From assembly GCF_022376445.1 (NCBI RefSeq), contig NW_025955011.1:124001-188000 (forward strand): 64,000 bases of DNA, read 5' to 3'. The stretch is from Fomitopsis serialis (taxonomy: Eukaryota > Basidiomycota > Agaricomycetes > Polyporales > Fomitopsidaceae). Every line of letters starts with the position of its first letter. The first letter of the stretch is position 1. Both the position numbers and the translations under genes were made by a program. The notes beneath the pieces are model-generated. The model was not told where the DNA came from and made no database searches. It saw nothing but the letters and a program-made list of their open reading frames with translations. Of this stretch, positions 18,544 through 31,600 are shown piece by piece.

Positions 18544-21500
18544 CTACCACAAAGTCTGGTAAGAAAACTTACTAGCCCAATTGTTCAGCAAGAATCGTGA
18601 GGCGTCGTCTAGTACAGAATCAGAAGTCCAATGACTAGGTACCGTAAGTGTGGAGATTTCTAAAGAAGTGAGGGAGGGAAAACGAGGTATTAGCTGACAA
18701 CTCTGGCGTATACTACTCAAAGGGACTATCTCGCCGGAGGGCGTCCCGTTAGATCGAAGCGGCATTTTGTTAACATCGTACATGAGATGTACAGGATCGG
18801 CATGAGGGGCGAGTTTGGCGTACCACTCCACGTACGCAAGAGGCCCCTGTTCCGCCCATTCGGACGGCGCAGGGACCTCCTGAAACGTGTGCCTATCGCG
18901 AATGGTCTTGGGTAGGCGGAAGACCACGCGTAGCCTTCCGATTCGTGTCCCTGTTTTGAGAGCTCATTTTCAGCACAACGCAGACGTAGACTTTGAAGAA
19001 GGAGACTAACCTTGTAACCCAGTCGCCTCCCCTTCTTCCCCTCGAAGTACGACGATGGTGTCAAAACGGGCGCACTGGTCACCGCGCGCAGGTTTGGCCT
19101 TCACCGCGTCGTCCTCCAGCTGGTCATCCTCTAAAGATTCGGTGTTGAGCTTGAAACTGTGGAATACGTCCACGCGTGCGAACGGGAGGTAAGTCGCAGC
19201 CTTCTCTGCTTCACGATTGGTGAGTGTACGTCCCAGTTTCAGAGTGTAGACGTGTTGCGATAGAGCTTGCGTGAAACCCGGTGCGGCGTGTGCTTCTTGG
19301 ATGGAGGGTAGGGACTGCTGGCGAACAGACGGTTGCGCAGCTAACTTGATTCCTCTTTTGCCACGACTACCGGTACGTCCGCCTGCAGTAGTACTTGCTT
19401 CGTCCGAGGGGCCGTCGTCGTCGTCTTCGTGTAACCGATCGTAAGCAGCGAGTTCTTCTTCGGCAAGTCGCTCCTGAAGGACCTCGTACGCGAATATCTT
19501 CTCGCGACGCTCGAGCCACCGAACCATCTGTGGACGAGCGTCGCGGTGGTTAGAGGCTCGCCAGGCCTTCTTGGCGCAGTCTATATGGAGACGTTCGAAC
19601 ATTTCAGTATTGTAATTATCCGTAGTACCGAGAGATCGAATGGAATCGACGTAGTGTTGGAGCGAATGAAATTTAGGTATGTTGAGGTGCTCACGAATGC
19701 CGAGTTCCTTCAAGACGTGCTTGTTCTTGTGGTAGGTTTTCAGAGCGTCCTCAAGGTACGAAAGGGTGGTATCGTCATGCGTGGGGTATTGGGCGATGTA
19801 GATAAAGTCCAGAAGCGCGCGGAAAGTAAGGAGGGCGGCCTTCGGGATGCGCCCAACGAGACAGCCGAGCAGGATGCGAGCGATGTCCTTGCGCTCGGAA
19901 CCGGAGACCTGAGAAAGGGCGGAGATGCCGTTTTTGAAACGACGGGTACCGTAGGCAGGGGGTAGGCACCGTATACGCTGGTCGAGCTCCTTCTCACCGA
20001 TGAGTTCTGTGCTCCACTCCACCAGATGCTTGAATACTCCCTGGTAGAGTTGGTGGAGCACGTCGGGCGTGATGCAGGAATGGATGTCTGTGAAGGGAAG
20101 GTCTTGCCAAAACGGTTTGACGCAATAGCCTGAGACGTTGAATTCCTTGCATGCCTTCGCAAAGGCAGCAGAGTCCCTGGAGCCCTTTGAGCGCGCCTTG
20201 CGCAGAACGTCCAGCGTCCAGATCTTCGTGCGAGGCGTACCGGGAGAGGAATCGTCCAGTGCGTTCTCCGGACACTGGCAGCGCGGACACGTCCCATACT
20301 TGGTGCAGGTCACCAAGCACTGTTCAGGGTAGTCCGCTACGTACGAGGCCAGGATGGGGTGCACACGGCGCACCTTGCCGTCTCCACCGGTGATCTCTAT
20401 ACCTTCCTTGCCAGCTTCGACGAGGGGTTCCAGGATCATTCGTACCGAGTCATGGAAGAGCTGCTGGACCATAGCACGCTGCTTCCGCTGTGATATGCCA
20501 GTGCCGTTGATCTTGTCGACTGAGAGGTAGCCGATCAACACGCATGCATGCTCCGACGGTTTACGACGGAGCTCCTTGGGGATGTTGCCAAGCGTGAGGT
20601 AGATGGGGTAGGCCGATTTGTTCCCAGAAAACTGGGTGAGTTGCGTCTTATCCGTGGATATAATGACGGGGGCTAGAGCCGCACCGCCAGGTAAGAGGCT
20701 CTGCATATCATTCAGCTGGTGAGATTCCAACACAGTTAACGGACGTACCTGAACAGCGTGCCACCAGCGGCCTGTCCACATTTCAGTATAGATGCGGTTG
20801 GTGCGCGTAGAGTTCGAGAAGACGCGCTTGGGTCGGTACACTATTCGATTGGCGTGAGCGGGGTTGCCTAGCAAGGCCTTGATGGCCAGAATGACGTCTC
20901 TGAACTGCACTAGGTGCTGCTCAGACGGACGGTCCTTGAAACTAAGCCACCTTTCCTGCCAAGGCGCAAGCTCCGGAATAGAGTCGATTTTTTGCAAAAG
21001 GGCTCTATTGTTGTGATAGGACACCCCAAGTTTATTGCGCACCTGTCGCAGAGGCATCAGAAAACGCACAAGACTGAGAGCGGGAGCAACTTACGCCTGT
21101 AATCTCTAGGAAGCGGTCAATTGCTCCCTGACCGATACCCTCTTTGATGAACCACTTAGCAATTTCCCAGTCAGACTCGGAATCGAACGGGGCCCAGATG
21201 GATGAGCCTGAGTCGGCATCACCTACTATTGCTTTCAGATCCCTATGCGCTCACATCCAGGGAAACAGAAGACTCACCGTTGTTCCTACGTTCGTCAGCC
21301 CTCTCAAAATATCTCCTCCAGGACTCTCTCGCCGTGTCTTCCTCCCTTAGAACTTTGGCGATGCTCTCATCGACGTCTTCCACCCTCTCGTCTTCGTCAT
21401 CGTCCAGCTCAATAACCGTGCGTTTGACAGCGTCTCCGGTAGGTGCTTGAGCTCGCCTGCTCGGACCTGCGACAGGTACGAAATCGTACCTCTCCTCGTA

Positions 21501-21895
21501 CTCTTCGTCGTCGCTGTCCTCTGACGGGATATCCTCGTGGTCTAACCGTATAATATTAGTCTGGTTGTTTCTACTAGCGTTCTCACCGTAGCTTGTCTTG
21601 TCCACTCACCGATTTCAAGGGCCATGGTTGCATCACTTCTGAAGAACACAACGTTATTTTAGGTACAATGAAAGGGCTAGTCTACGTACCTGTCTTCTCG
21701 CGTTTCTGACTGGGTCTCAGACTCCGAGTCCGAGTCTTGAAGAACTTCCTTCAACTTTCCTCTCTTGTACCAAGCACAAGCTCGGCTCGTCGATTGGTGC
21801 TTCATGAGGCCTTGAACCGTCTCAAACGGTCTATTGCACGCCTCACAGGTAGGGCCGAACAGGTCTTGCAAGGTTCGTTTTTGTTTTCTTGGCAT
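18544..21895 (-). CDS. Plavaka-family transposase
   Basis: This is a DNA transposase of the basidiomycete Plavaka group (RNase H-fold, related to CACTA/KDZ elements). The N-terminal exon (21895-21677) has a zinc-finger-like CEACNRPF...LMKHQ pattern. The next exons are acidic and then give FDSESDWEIAKWFIKEGIG near 21150. The main exon is about 21042-19011. Within its 687-aa ORF, the STDKTQL aspartate (about 140), the PDVLHQLYQG aspartate (336) and the EMFERLH glutamate (492) are the likely catalytic triad. A Cys cluster lies at about 251-266. After a GT-AG intron (19010-18951) the last exon carries VVFRLPKTIRDRH and the family's usual ending NNWASKFSYQTLW. No stop or frameshift was seen, so it may be active. 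It is transcribed away from the plus-strand genes at 22.8 kb. Confidence 0.9.
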
Positions 21896-22845
21896 GGCTT
21901 GAGAGTCTTTGATGTTTTGAGGCGGACGTTAGTTGCTGGCGGTAGTCGGAAAACTTACTCTCGCATGTAGGTTCAAATTGCGGGCAGCGCGAGAACATAC
22001 CTGTCAGGCTGGCTCGTACGATCCGCCAGGCGGTTAAGTGCCGTAACGTACCTAGAACTTCCACGCTGTTGTAGTCCGTGCGCATCGGGAGAGGCCGCCT
22101 CTGAACCCGCCTTCATCCTCTACCAATCAACCAACTTGTCAAGGAATAACCGTATAAATTGTTCTGATTGAACCAATGACACCTAACTAATGTTCTAGGG
22201 ACAAGAGTGTTGAGAAGACGTCTCTGAAGAGGGCGACCTAAGGTGAGTCTCTTCTGTCCTCTCCTCTAAAATTCTTGGTTTGACGTGTCCCCTTGTGCGG
22301 TGAGTGAGTTTATGTTCCCAATATCTTTTATGTTTACGAGGCCTTACTCACCCGGTATGCTTTAGTTTTGCGCCTCTGCGTGCCAGGGCACTGCGATGCG
22401 GCAGCGCACGCGCCCTCTTCCATATAAGGAGCGTGCCCTGCTGAGGCACGCCCATAAGGGGAATTGCCGACCGGCAACGCGGAGAAGCCCTCCGCCGTAG
22501 TAACGGCGGAGGGCTCGAGTAGCCCGGCGCAGGGGGCCGTAGGCAGACGCGCTGTAGCCTAAGCCTGTGGGTTGGTAAGTTTGCCTCAAGTCTGAAGCTC
22601 CCCTGACGAACGGCCGGTACTTACTCCTGGGTACATGGGAGTCGTGATAAGCTCTCCAGGTGAGTACGTCTGGCTATCTATCTTGCTGCTTCCTATTCAC
22701 CTTCGACTTCTAGTGCTGCCGAGCTCCGTACGTACTCAAAGGTCCGAGGTCCGCCTGGTGAGTTCGTGTTTTATAGTTCAAGCATGCACGCCTCCTTATA
22801 TCGGACCTTCTTTACAGCATCGCTTCCCGTGTTCCCGTTCCCGTT
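21896..22845. promoter_or_regulatory. Divergent promoter region with a perfect 13-bp hairpin
   Basis: This 950-bp gap separates the Plavaka gene (minus) from the accessory gene (plus), so it should hold both promoters. A TATA-like CATATAAGG sits near 22423. Around it are nested inverted repeats: GCGTGCC/GGCACGC near 22430, TTGCC/GGCAA near 22465, and a perfect 13-bp stem at 22486-22498 with 22503-22515 (loop AGTA). No ORF here is convincing. Confidence 0.5.
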
Positions 22846-25018
22846 ATGTCGCCAGCTCCCTACTTCAACGCCTACTTTGACGGCCTGTCTACTCTCGACC
22901 CAGGGGCCGCGGATAACGGCGAACACCCTCACTGGGCCACAGATCTCAAGCAGCAGGCCTCATTCCCCTCAATCCTCGTATCGCCTGCTATCGGTGAGCT
23001 GAAGCGTCCTTACTCCCTGTACCCTCTCTCAATGCAAACTCTGCGCTCAGGCCCTCCGTCGGAGGCATCAGACCAGCCCAGCGAGGAAGGGGAAACTTAC
23101 TTGGAAGCCCTGAGAAACTGGCCAATAGCTAGAACAATATTCGGAAGCCGACTGGATAGGGAGGAATTTCCCTGGATTTACGACGAGGCTTGGGTAAGTT
23201 GCGTACGTTGCTGGGAGTATAGAGTACTCACTATACTATCCAGACCACCAAAATATCGATCTCTGAGTGGGAAGCCTTTAGGGGGTTCGTCATCGCCCAC
23301 CAGGCCTTAGCCATACACTTCAGGTAAGCACATCAAAACACCTTGTGAGCGTGAGCGTCACTGCTTACTATCATATCCTCAGCTTCAGTTACGACATGGA
23401 ATCAGGGGAGCTAAGAACCGGTTCCCCCGGCTCTCTCCACCAACATTGCACCGCAGGAATCAACACCGTAATCGTCGATGACGTTATGAAGCCGTTTGAC
23501 AGCCTCTTTTCTCTCAAGAACTCAACTATCATGCCCCTGGAGGGCCTGATCCACATCGCCGGATCCGCTATCAGCATCCCGGATTGCCGCGCAGCAAGAA
23601 AGGTCCTCCTGGAGGGGTACCAGACGCACCCCGACATCAACCTCGATGCCGCCGTGTCTGAGTCCTGCCACTGGCAGACATTGGAGGACGGCTCAGGCAA
23701 GGTACGTACCTAAGCGAATCTTAACATAACGCCGTTAGCTGAGGGCAGGCACTCTCAGATACTGCGTTACATGGTAGTCGACGACGCCTCGAAGGCCGAA
23801 GAAGCCCCTTGGGCCAAGCAATCAAAGTACGCAGGCGTCCGAACACCGTCGCCGGTCTCATCCCCGCTACCTATCCTCACCCCTTCGCCGCCCAAGGCGC
23901 GCGTGCGCGACGCTGTACCGTCCTCACCGTCGGAGGCGGGCCCGTCGGATGGCTCTCCACGCCAGTCAGCCGCCTCGCCTGCAGGCCCGTCGGTCGCCTC
24001 TCAACGCCAGTCTGCTACCCCGTCCGCAGGTGATCGCCCAAGGCAGCCAGAAGACCGACAGCTCAGCCATCAAGTCTTCACGCTGATAACGATCGAGGAG
24101 AAGGACCCGGCCCAGATGAAGCTACCACGCCACCCGTACAAGCAGGGAGAGCTCTGGGAGCTTCCCTGCCCTGACGACTGCATAACAGGAGGTTACGCAT
24201 ACGGAGATGAACCCGTCGTCGGCGAGACTCAGGCGTACCTCATGGCCTTCTATCCGGAGCACGACTACGAAAATCTCTATTACCTTCAACACAGCCGACC
24301 GTCAGACTTTGTGGATAAGGGTTTGGGCATGGTGAGTATTGCCTAGTTCGTGTTTACCTCTTATTCTGACTAGGTCTCAGCTCATCCGCTCAAAGGCCGA
24401 CAAACTCAGCCCTAAGGAGAGCGCGGACGTCCAGAAGTTCTTGGTTCATTACCGAGAGACCATGGGGCTCATACGCCAGGCCATGTACAGGCAGACCATC
24501 GCCGTCTCCTTGCTGACTGGCGAACGCAGCCCAGAGGAGTGCGAACGGTTGGGGGAAGCGGATGAGAAAAACCAAGTGGATTGGCAACATCCACCCATCC
24601 CTGATCCCTCGGCCCGTCTGCTCAATATGCTCAGGCACGGCGCGCGGCAGCTGGCAGAGGAGCGGCGCAACAAGCGCTATGGCTTACCCTCGCAGGAACA
24701 CGGACACTTCACCCAGGCCTCCAGCAGGGAGATCATCAAGACCTTCACCTCGCTCAAGCATCGACTCGCCAAAGGCGAGTACGCTGAGGCCGAGAGCGAG
24801 TACAAGAAAGCGCGTCTGTCGGTAACCGTACCTGTCCCTGCACTATCCCCTCCTCGCGACCTCGTCAGCCCCAGCGAAACGGACGCGTTCGCCCAACCAC
24901 CCACGCCTCGCAACAGCAGCGAGGATGAGCGCAAGGATCGTAAGAACGACCCTACCTACCCGTCGCCGCGTCGCCCCAGGCCTGCGCCCAGGCCTCCGCA
25001 CAGGCCTGCGCAGAGGTG
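22846..25018 (+). CDS. Accessory protein of the Plavaka/TET-JBP unit, unknown
   Basis: Five exons fit: 22846-23193, 23244-23323, 23393-23701, 23759-24331 and 24381-25018. All have GT-AG introns of 47-70 nt and the phases match. The protein of about 640 aa starts MSPAPYFNAY. The first half looks globular (WPIARTIFGSRLDREEFPWI, WEAFRGFVIAHQALAIHF). A Ser/Pro-rich linker follows near 23860-24030, then a domain with GGYAYGDEPVVGETQAYLMA and a helical stretch. It ends in a basic Pro/Arg tail (RPRPAPRPPHRP). I recognise no family. The TGA at 25018 overlaps a possible donor (GTGAGC at 25016), so it might splice into the gene at 25231, but that ATG has a normal start setting. It is probably an element-encoded partner protein. 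Confidence 0.6.
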
Positions 25019-25230
25019 AGCTGGGCGCAGGCTAACGCTCGACGAGTAGGTGGTGCTTCATACACCGTACATGTTATGCATTACTCTTCTTTACTGTCCG
25101 CTCTCAGCCTCCCGTGTACGTTACCGCAAGTAGATTATGTATATGGTTTCTTTTCGGCGCTAAGCACCCCTAGCGAGGCGCAGTCCGCGCGGTCTCTACC
25201 TCTAAGTCTACCGCCCTCAGCGCACAACTG

Positions 25231-28122
25231 ATGCGACTCACGAACGAAGAGCAGCGAGCTCTTGCGGCTCTTTTGTCCGCAATTGACGACCTCGACCCTG
25301 TTCTTCAGGGTCTCTCGCAACGCCTGGAAAGCTGTACAGGAGGCGCCGCCTCTGACTCTGTCTTGGAGAGACCCCCAAGTCTGTCCCTAGACTGGGCCTC
25401 GGATGCGTGCAGTTCGACGACGGCGGCTGGCGGGCTCAATCTTGAGCCGTTCACAAGTGGTCCAGGCAAGTATTCTAGCATCTACTTAGCGTATACTAAA
25501 AGTGTTACACAGGACGTACAATAGAAGGCTGCGAAGAGGAGGAGTTAAGGGAATCTCAAGTCGGCCCAGTGCGCACGACGCGGTCTTCGCAGCGCATACG
25601 GGCACAGGCCACCCGGAACGTGCCTTATCCAGACCCAAGTCCCCAGGCCGTACGCCCTCATAAACCCGTTGGCTGCCCTCGAGGAGGGATTCAATTCGTG
25701 CCGGAAGGCGCTACGTCTAGCAGCCGGAGAGCCGCCGGGTGGAACACCCTATCTACGCCTGCCCAAGTAGCTACGAGCTCCGTATTGTCGTTCCTAGCCC
25801 ACCTCACCTCCAATCTCTCTCTCGAGTGTGTCCTCGAAACGGCCTCGGCGATCCCTCGAAGCGCGCCTGAGCTCGAGGGTGTTGCATTCCAGCCCGGCGA
25901 GTCTTTTCCTGTTCTGGCAGCTCGATGCGCGTCGAGCCTCACCGTCAACTCTGCGGCGTCCTTCTGGACAATGCTCAATTTTATAAGGTTGGCTTTCCGG
26001 GTCTCAAGGTGAGCACTTTCACCGGTGATATATTCAACCTAGGGATAACTTTGGTATCAGCGAGATTCAGAGCAACAAGGAACAGACCGTGGCCGGGATC
26101 TGGCGGCGAGAGCTCAAAGACGTTAAGAAGGGCCCCAAGAAGAGGACGTTTCAAGGCTGGTGCTCCAAGGGCGTAAAGTTCGCAAGGGTTGCCGGTGGAG
26201 GTACGTACCTTCACGCCGTGCGCAGTACCGTCCTCTCATACTCACGATGTTCTGGCGTTAGGGTCTATCTACTTCTTGGTACTGATTGCCCTACAGGGCT
26301 TGAGAAAACCCTTCGGGGATTGCGACGGACATTTGGCAGAGGCCGTAGGCAACATGCTACGCTGCCCTGACGGTTAGTTCACAGTCCCGTACGTTCAAGG
26401 CCTATATTATTGCTAAACATGATGTTCAGATTCAGCGGCTGGACGGATGATAACAGGCATCATCGTCCCTTACATCGCGCAGCTTCGACAGCAGGTTCCG
26501 TTAGCCATAGAAGTAGGCGGGGCTGCGCGCACTCAACAAGACGAGCAACATCGTGCGCTACTCAGCGACCTGGACACCTCTGACAAGGTCTTCGACTCAC
26601 TGCGAACAAAGTGAGTCTGAATTTTCTATACATGATTTATCGCACACTCATCCGTTCTCACGACGTAGTGCCTTCCGCCTTCTACCGAGGTCGAAGGCGA
26701 AATGGGAGCCCTGCTACGATGTCGTCGCTGCAATGGAGGCCGCGCACTCACTCACTGTGCAAGACGCCGCCAGCCCGTCTGAGTCGACACTGACGGAGCT
26801 GGACGACATCAGCGCGCCAGGATCAGAGGTAGGGCCGGGTGACTGCCAGGCTCAGATGGCACTGCCAGATATTGCCCAGGACGTCGTCAAGACGTCGTAC
26901 GACGCTCAACATCCACACAACCTGGTCTTCCCAGCTCCGCGGGGCGATCGCACCCGGAACGTTGCTTGGACAGAAACGGCTCGCCGCCAAGCAACTCGCG
27001 CATCCGAACCCAACGATCTCGAGGAGTTAGGCTTGCAGGTTCGTATCGCGCGGTCTCCCTTTTAGGCAGACGGCTTGCTGAATCTGTGAGACACTATAGC
27101 TCGCAGCACAATACTCCGAAGGCTATAAGGCAGATGCTGCCAGCTACGTGCGTGTGCCGTTAGAGTGCGTTGCGTGAGTTCAGAGCAAAATCTTCTTATA
27201 TTTAGCTACTCAGTGCTAATTCCCGTCATCCACAGAGACGTGCTCACAATTAGGGGTGTTAATGACGAACTAGTCGTCTGTGTGTGCACCTCCATGCCCG
27301 ACGCCATCAAGAGCACTCTTACAGAGAAACTGACGGCAAGCTTTCTGGAGGACCCTTTGAAGACGGTGGACACCGGGGCCTCTAGTCATGAGACCGACGA
27401 GATGGTATGTTTCGAAGCGATACACTTCTCGTGGTATAATAGAAGTAGTACCAAAGTGCGTATCCTTCTGCAGCACTAGAAACAGCCCTTTAATGTCTTA
27501 CTAGGGCGACGACGCACCGTTGGATGTACCGCCTCGACAGCTCAGCCGGCAAGGCTGCTCGAGGACGAATTACGCTCAGATGACGCCGTACGTATCTGCG
27601 GACATGGAGGATCACAGACCGATCTACCAAGCCATGACCGTCACCCTTGCTGACATGTTTTCCTGGGTCGAGGACAAGGTATAATTGCGTCTCCTTGAGT
27701 ATCAAGGGCTATAACTGACACATGCATAGCTTCATAGCATACTTCCAGGGGAATACGACCACCTGGAGGCTACCGCCAGCCTTCTACCTGACCTTCACCA
27801 CTCTCTAGTCCACCCGTTCGTCGGCTTGGTCATCAACATGAACGTCTGCACGTACGCTCATCGGGACAGCAAGGACGATACCATTTGCCTGGTCATCGTC
27901 GTCGGGGAATTTGAAGACGGCGATCTCTGCCTAGTAGAACCTGGTATAGTTCTTCCTCTGCGGCACGGACATTTTGCCATTTTTCCGTCGTGTCGTGTTA
28001 CTCATTTCAACTTACACTACAAGGGCAGAAGGGCTTCGATTGTTTTGCATACTGACAGAGAGTTAGGCTCATGGACACAGGGGAATCGTAACGGGTGGGG
28101 ATCCAACGCGCACTTTAGGTAG
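25231..28122 (+). CDS. TET/JBP-like 2-oxoglutarate/Fe(II) dioxygenase
   Basis: About nine exons join in phase from MRLTNEEQRAL to a stop at 28122, with introns near 25470-25514 (GC-AG), 26010-26069, 26202-26261, 26372-26430, 26612-26668, 27040-27099, 27173-27237, 27405-27506 and 27681-27729. The last exon holds the catalytic domain. AHRDSKD supplies the HxD iron ligands, GEFEDGDLCLVEPG and LRHGHFAIFPS the core strands, and THFNLHYKGRRAS the distal histidine and the arginine for 2-oxoglutarate. This spacing fits fungal TET/JBP enzymes, which oxidise 5-methylcytosine or thymine in DNA. Upstream parts include an aromatic, membrane-like GGSIYFLVLIALQGLRK block of unknown role. No frameshift was seen. 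Fungal TET/JBP genes are known to travel with KDZ and Plavaka-type transposons, and this one sits head-to-head with a transposase. Confidence 0.75.
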
Positions 28123-28147
28123 GTAGGATACTATAATACCTCAATAT

Positions 28148-28182
28148 AGCGACCGTCTGCCGTCCACCGTCTGCCGTCCGAC
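28148..28182. repeat. CCGTCYR heptamer-like repeat
   Basis: A short run of CCGTCTG/CCGTCCA units lies just after the dioxygenase gene. A longer run of the same units is at 34250-34312 and a brief one at 18365-18385. These mark the borders of the repeat-rich blocks. Between here and 28640 only a basic Ala/Pro-rich plus-strand ORF (28275-28628) is open, and I see no support for it as a gene. Confidence 0.6.
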
Positions 28183-28639
28183 CCAACGTCCGTCGTCTAC
28201 CATCTACTGTACGCTGCCGCACGACACGCTCGACCGTCCGCTCCTTCCAACCGTCCTTCCCGGTCAGGCGCGCAGTGGGCGCTAGCGCACCAGAGCTCGA
28301 CCGCCACACTCTCCTTCTCCGCCTGCCGCTGACCTCGTCCTCCACCACCCTCACTAACGCTCCGCCACCTCCCGCATCGTCTCTCACGCACGCCCGACGA
28401 ACGCAGTCACCAACAAGGCCCCGCCAACCAAGGAACGAGCCGCGCCGGGTACCAGCAAGGCACGCAAGCCACACCAAGCGCAACGGCCCGCGGCGACGAG
28501 CAACCGGTTCACGCAGGCCGACGTGCAGCGCGAACAAGTGCGCCGCGCGCCGAAGGGGCCATCGGGAGACGTACGGTGAGGGAGAGGGGATTTACAACGG
28601 TCAGGGAACCCCGCTAGCAGGTGAGTAACCCGCCTCCGC

Positions 28640-31600
28640 CCCGTGTACCACCCTCGTACCGCCCTCGTACCGCCCTCCGCCGCCCCCGTGCCCCGTCTGC
28701 TGCGTCAAACGCAGCCCCATGCCGCCCTAGGACTGCGTCAACACCTCGCGCGTACGCGGGGTGCCTTGTGCACGAAGGCCGGGCCCTCCAGTACCACGCC
28801 CGCCACCCGACCTCCTACCCCCGTCCCGCCGCTCTCCGCCGCCCCCGTGTCCCGTCTGCTGCGTCAAACGCAGCCCCAGGCCGCCCTGGGACTGCGTCAA
28901 CACCCCGCGCGTATGCGGGGTGCCTTGTGCACGAAGGCCGGGTCCTCCAGTACCACGCCCGCCACCCGACCTCCTACCCCCGTCCCGCCGCTCTCCGCCG
29001 CCCCCGTGTCCCGTCTGCTGCGCCAAACGCAGCCCCAGGTCGCCTCAGGACTGCGTCAACACCCCGCGCGTATGCGGGGTGCCTTGTGCACGAAGGCCGG
29101 GTCCTCCAGTACCACGCCCGCCACCCGACCTCCTACCCCCGTCCCGCCGCTCTCCGCCGCCCCCGTGTCCCGTCTGCTGCGCCAAACGCAGCCCCAGGCC
29201 GCCCTGGGACTGCGTCAACACCCCGCGCGTATGCGGGGTGCCTTGTGCACGAAGGCCGGGCCCTCCAGTGCCGAGCCCGCCACCCCGACCTCCTACCCCC
29301 GTCCCGCCGCTCTCCGCCGCCCCCGTGTCCCGTCTGCTGCGCCAAACGCAGCCCCAGGCCGCCTGGACTGCGTCAACACCCCGCGCGTATGCGGGGTGCC
29401 TTGTGCACGAAGGCCGGGCCTCCAGTACCACGCCCGCCACCCGACCTCCTACCCCCGTCCCGCCGCTCTCCGCCGCCCCCGTGTCCCGTCTGCTGCGTCA
29501 AACGCAGCCCCAGGCCGCCCTGGGACTGCGTCAACACCCCGCGCGTAGCGGGGTGCCTTGTGCACGAAGGCCGGGCCCTCCAGTGCCGAGCCCGCCACCC
29601 CGACCTCCTACCCCCGTCCCGCCGCTCTCCGCCGCCCCCGTGTCCCGTCTGCTGCGCCAAACGCAGCCCCAGGCGCCTGGGACTGCGTCAACACCCCGCG
29701 CGTACGCGGGGTGCCTTGTGCACGAAGGCCGGGCCTCCAGTGCCGAGCCCGCCACCCGACCTCCTACCCCCGTCCCGCCGCTCTCCGCCGCCCCCGTGTC
29801 CCGTCTGCTGCGCCAAACGCAGCCCCAGGTCGCCTCAGGACTGCGTCAACACCCCGCGCGTAGCGGGGTGCCTTGTGCACGAAGGCCGGGTCCTCCAGTA
29901 CCACGCCCGCCACCCGACCTCCTACCCCCGTCCCGCCGCTCTCCGCCGCCCCCGTGTCCCGTCTGCTGCGCCAAACGCAGCCCCAGGCCGCCCTGGGACT
30001 GCGTCAACACCCCGCGCGTATGCGGGGTGCCTTGTGCACGAAGGCCGGGCCCTCCAGTGCCGAGCCCGCCACCCGACCTCCTACCCCCGTCCCGCCGCTC
30101 TCCGCCGCCCCCGTGTCCCGTCTGCTGCGCCAAACGCAGCCCCAGGTCGCCTCAGGACTGCGTCAACACCCCGCGCGTACGCGGGGTGCCTTGTGCACGA
30201 AGGCCGGGTCCTCCAGTACCACGCCCGCCACCCGACCTCCTACCCCCGTCCCGCCGCTCTCCGCCGCCCCCGTGTCCCGTCTGCTGCGCCAAACGCAGCC
30301 CCAGGCCGCCCTGGACTGCGTCAACACCCCGCGCGTATGCGGGGTGCCTTGTGCACGAAGGCCGGGCCTCCAGTCCGAGCCCGCCACCCGACCTCCTACC
30401 CCCGTCCCGCCGCTCTCCGCCGCCCCCGTGTCCCGTCTGCTGCGCCAAACGCAGCCCCAGGTCGCCTCAGGACTGCGTCAACACCCCGCGCGTACGCGGG
30501 GTGCCTTGTGCACGAAGGCCGGGTCCTCCAGTACCACGCCCGCCACCCGACCTCCTACCCCCGTCCCGCCGCTCTCCGCCGCCCCCGTGTCCCGTCTGCT
30601 GCGCCAAACGCAGCCCCAGGTCGCCTCAGGACTGCGTCAACACCCCGCGCGTATGCGGGGTGCCTTGTGCACGAAGGCCGGGTCCTCCAGTACCACGCCG
30701 CCACCCGACCTCCTACCCCCGTCCCGCCGCTCTCCGCCGCCCCCGTGTCCCGTCTGCTGCGCCAAACGCAGCCCCAGGCCGCCCTGGGACTGCGTCAACA
30801 CCCCGCGCGTATGCGGGGTGCCTTGTGCACGAAGGCCGGGCCCTCCAGTGCCGAGCCCGCCACCCCGACCTCCTACCCCCGTCCCGCCGCTCTCCGCCGC
30901 CCCCGTGTCCCGTCTGCTGCGTCAAACGCAGCCCCAGGCCGCCCTGGGACTGCGTCAACACCCCGCGCGTATGCGGGGTGCCTTGTGCACGAAGGCCGGG
31001 TCCTCCAGTACCACGCCCGCCACCCGACCTCCTACCCCCGTCCCGCCGCTCTCCGCCGCCCCCGTGTCCCGTCTGCTGCGCCAAACGCAGCCCCAGGCCG
31101 CCCTGGGACTGCGTCAACACCCCGCGCGTAGCGGGGTGCCTTGTGCACGAAGGCCGGGCCCTCCAGTACCACGCCCGCCACCCGACCTCCTACCCCCGTC
31201 CCGCCGCTCTCCGCCGCCCCCGTGTCCCGTCTGCTGCGTCAAACGCAGCCCCAGGCCGCCCTGGGACTGCGTCAACACCCCGCGCGTACGCGGGGTGCCT
31301 TGTGCACGAAGGCCGGGCCCTCCAGTGCCGAGCCCGCCACCCGACCTCCTACCCCCGTCCCGCCGCTCTCCGCCGCCCCCGTGTCCCGTCTGCTGCGCCA
31401 AACGCAGCCCCAGGTCGCCTCAGGACTGCGTCAACACCCCGCGCGTACGCGGGGTGCCTTGTGCACGAAGGCCGGGTCCTCCAGTACCACGCCCGCCACC
31501 CGACCTCCTACCCCCGTCCCGCCGCTCTCCGCCGCCCCCGTGTCCCGTCTGCTGCGCCAAACGCAGCCCCAGGCCGCCCTGGGACTGCGTCAACACCCCG

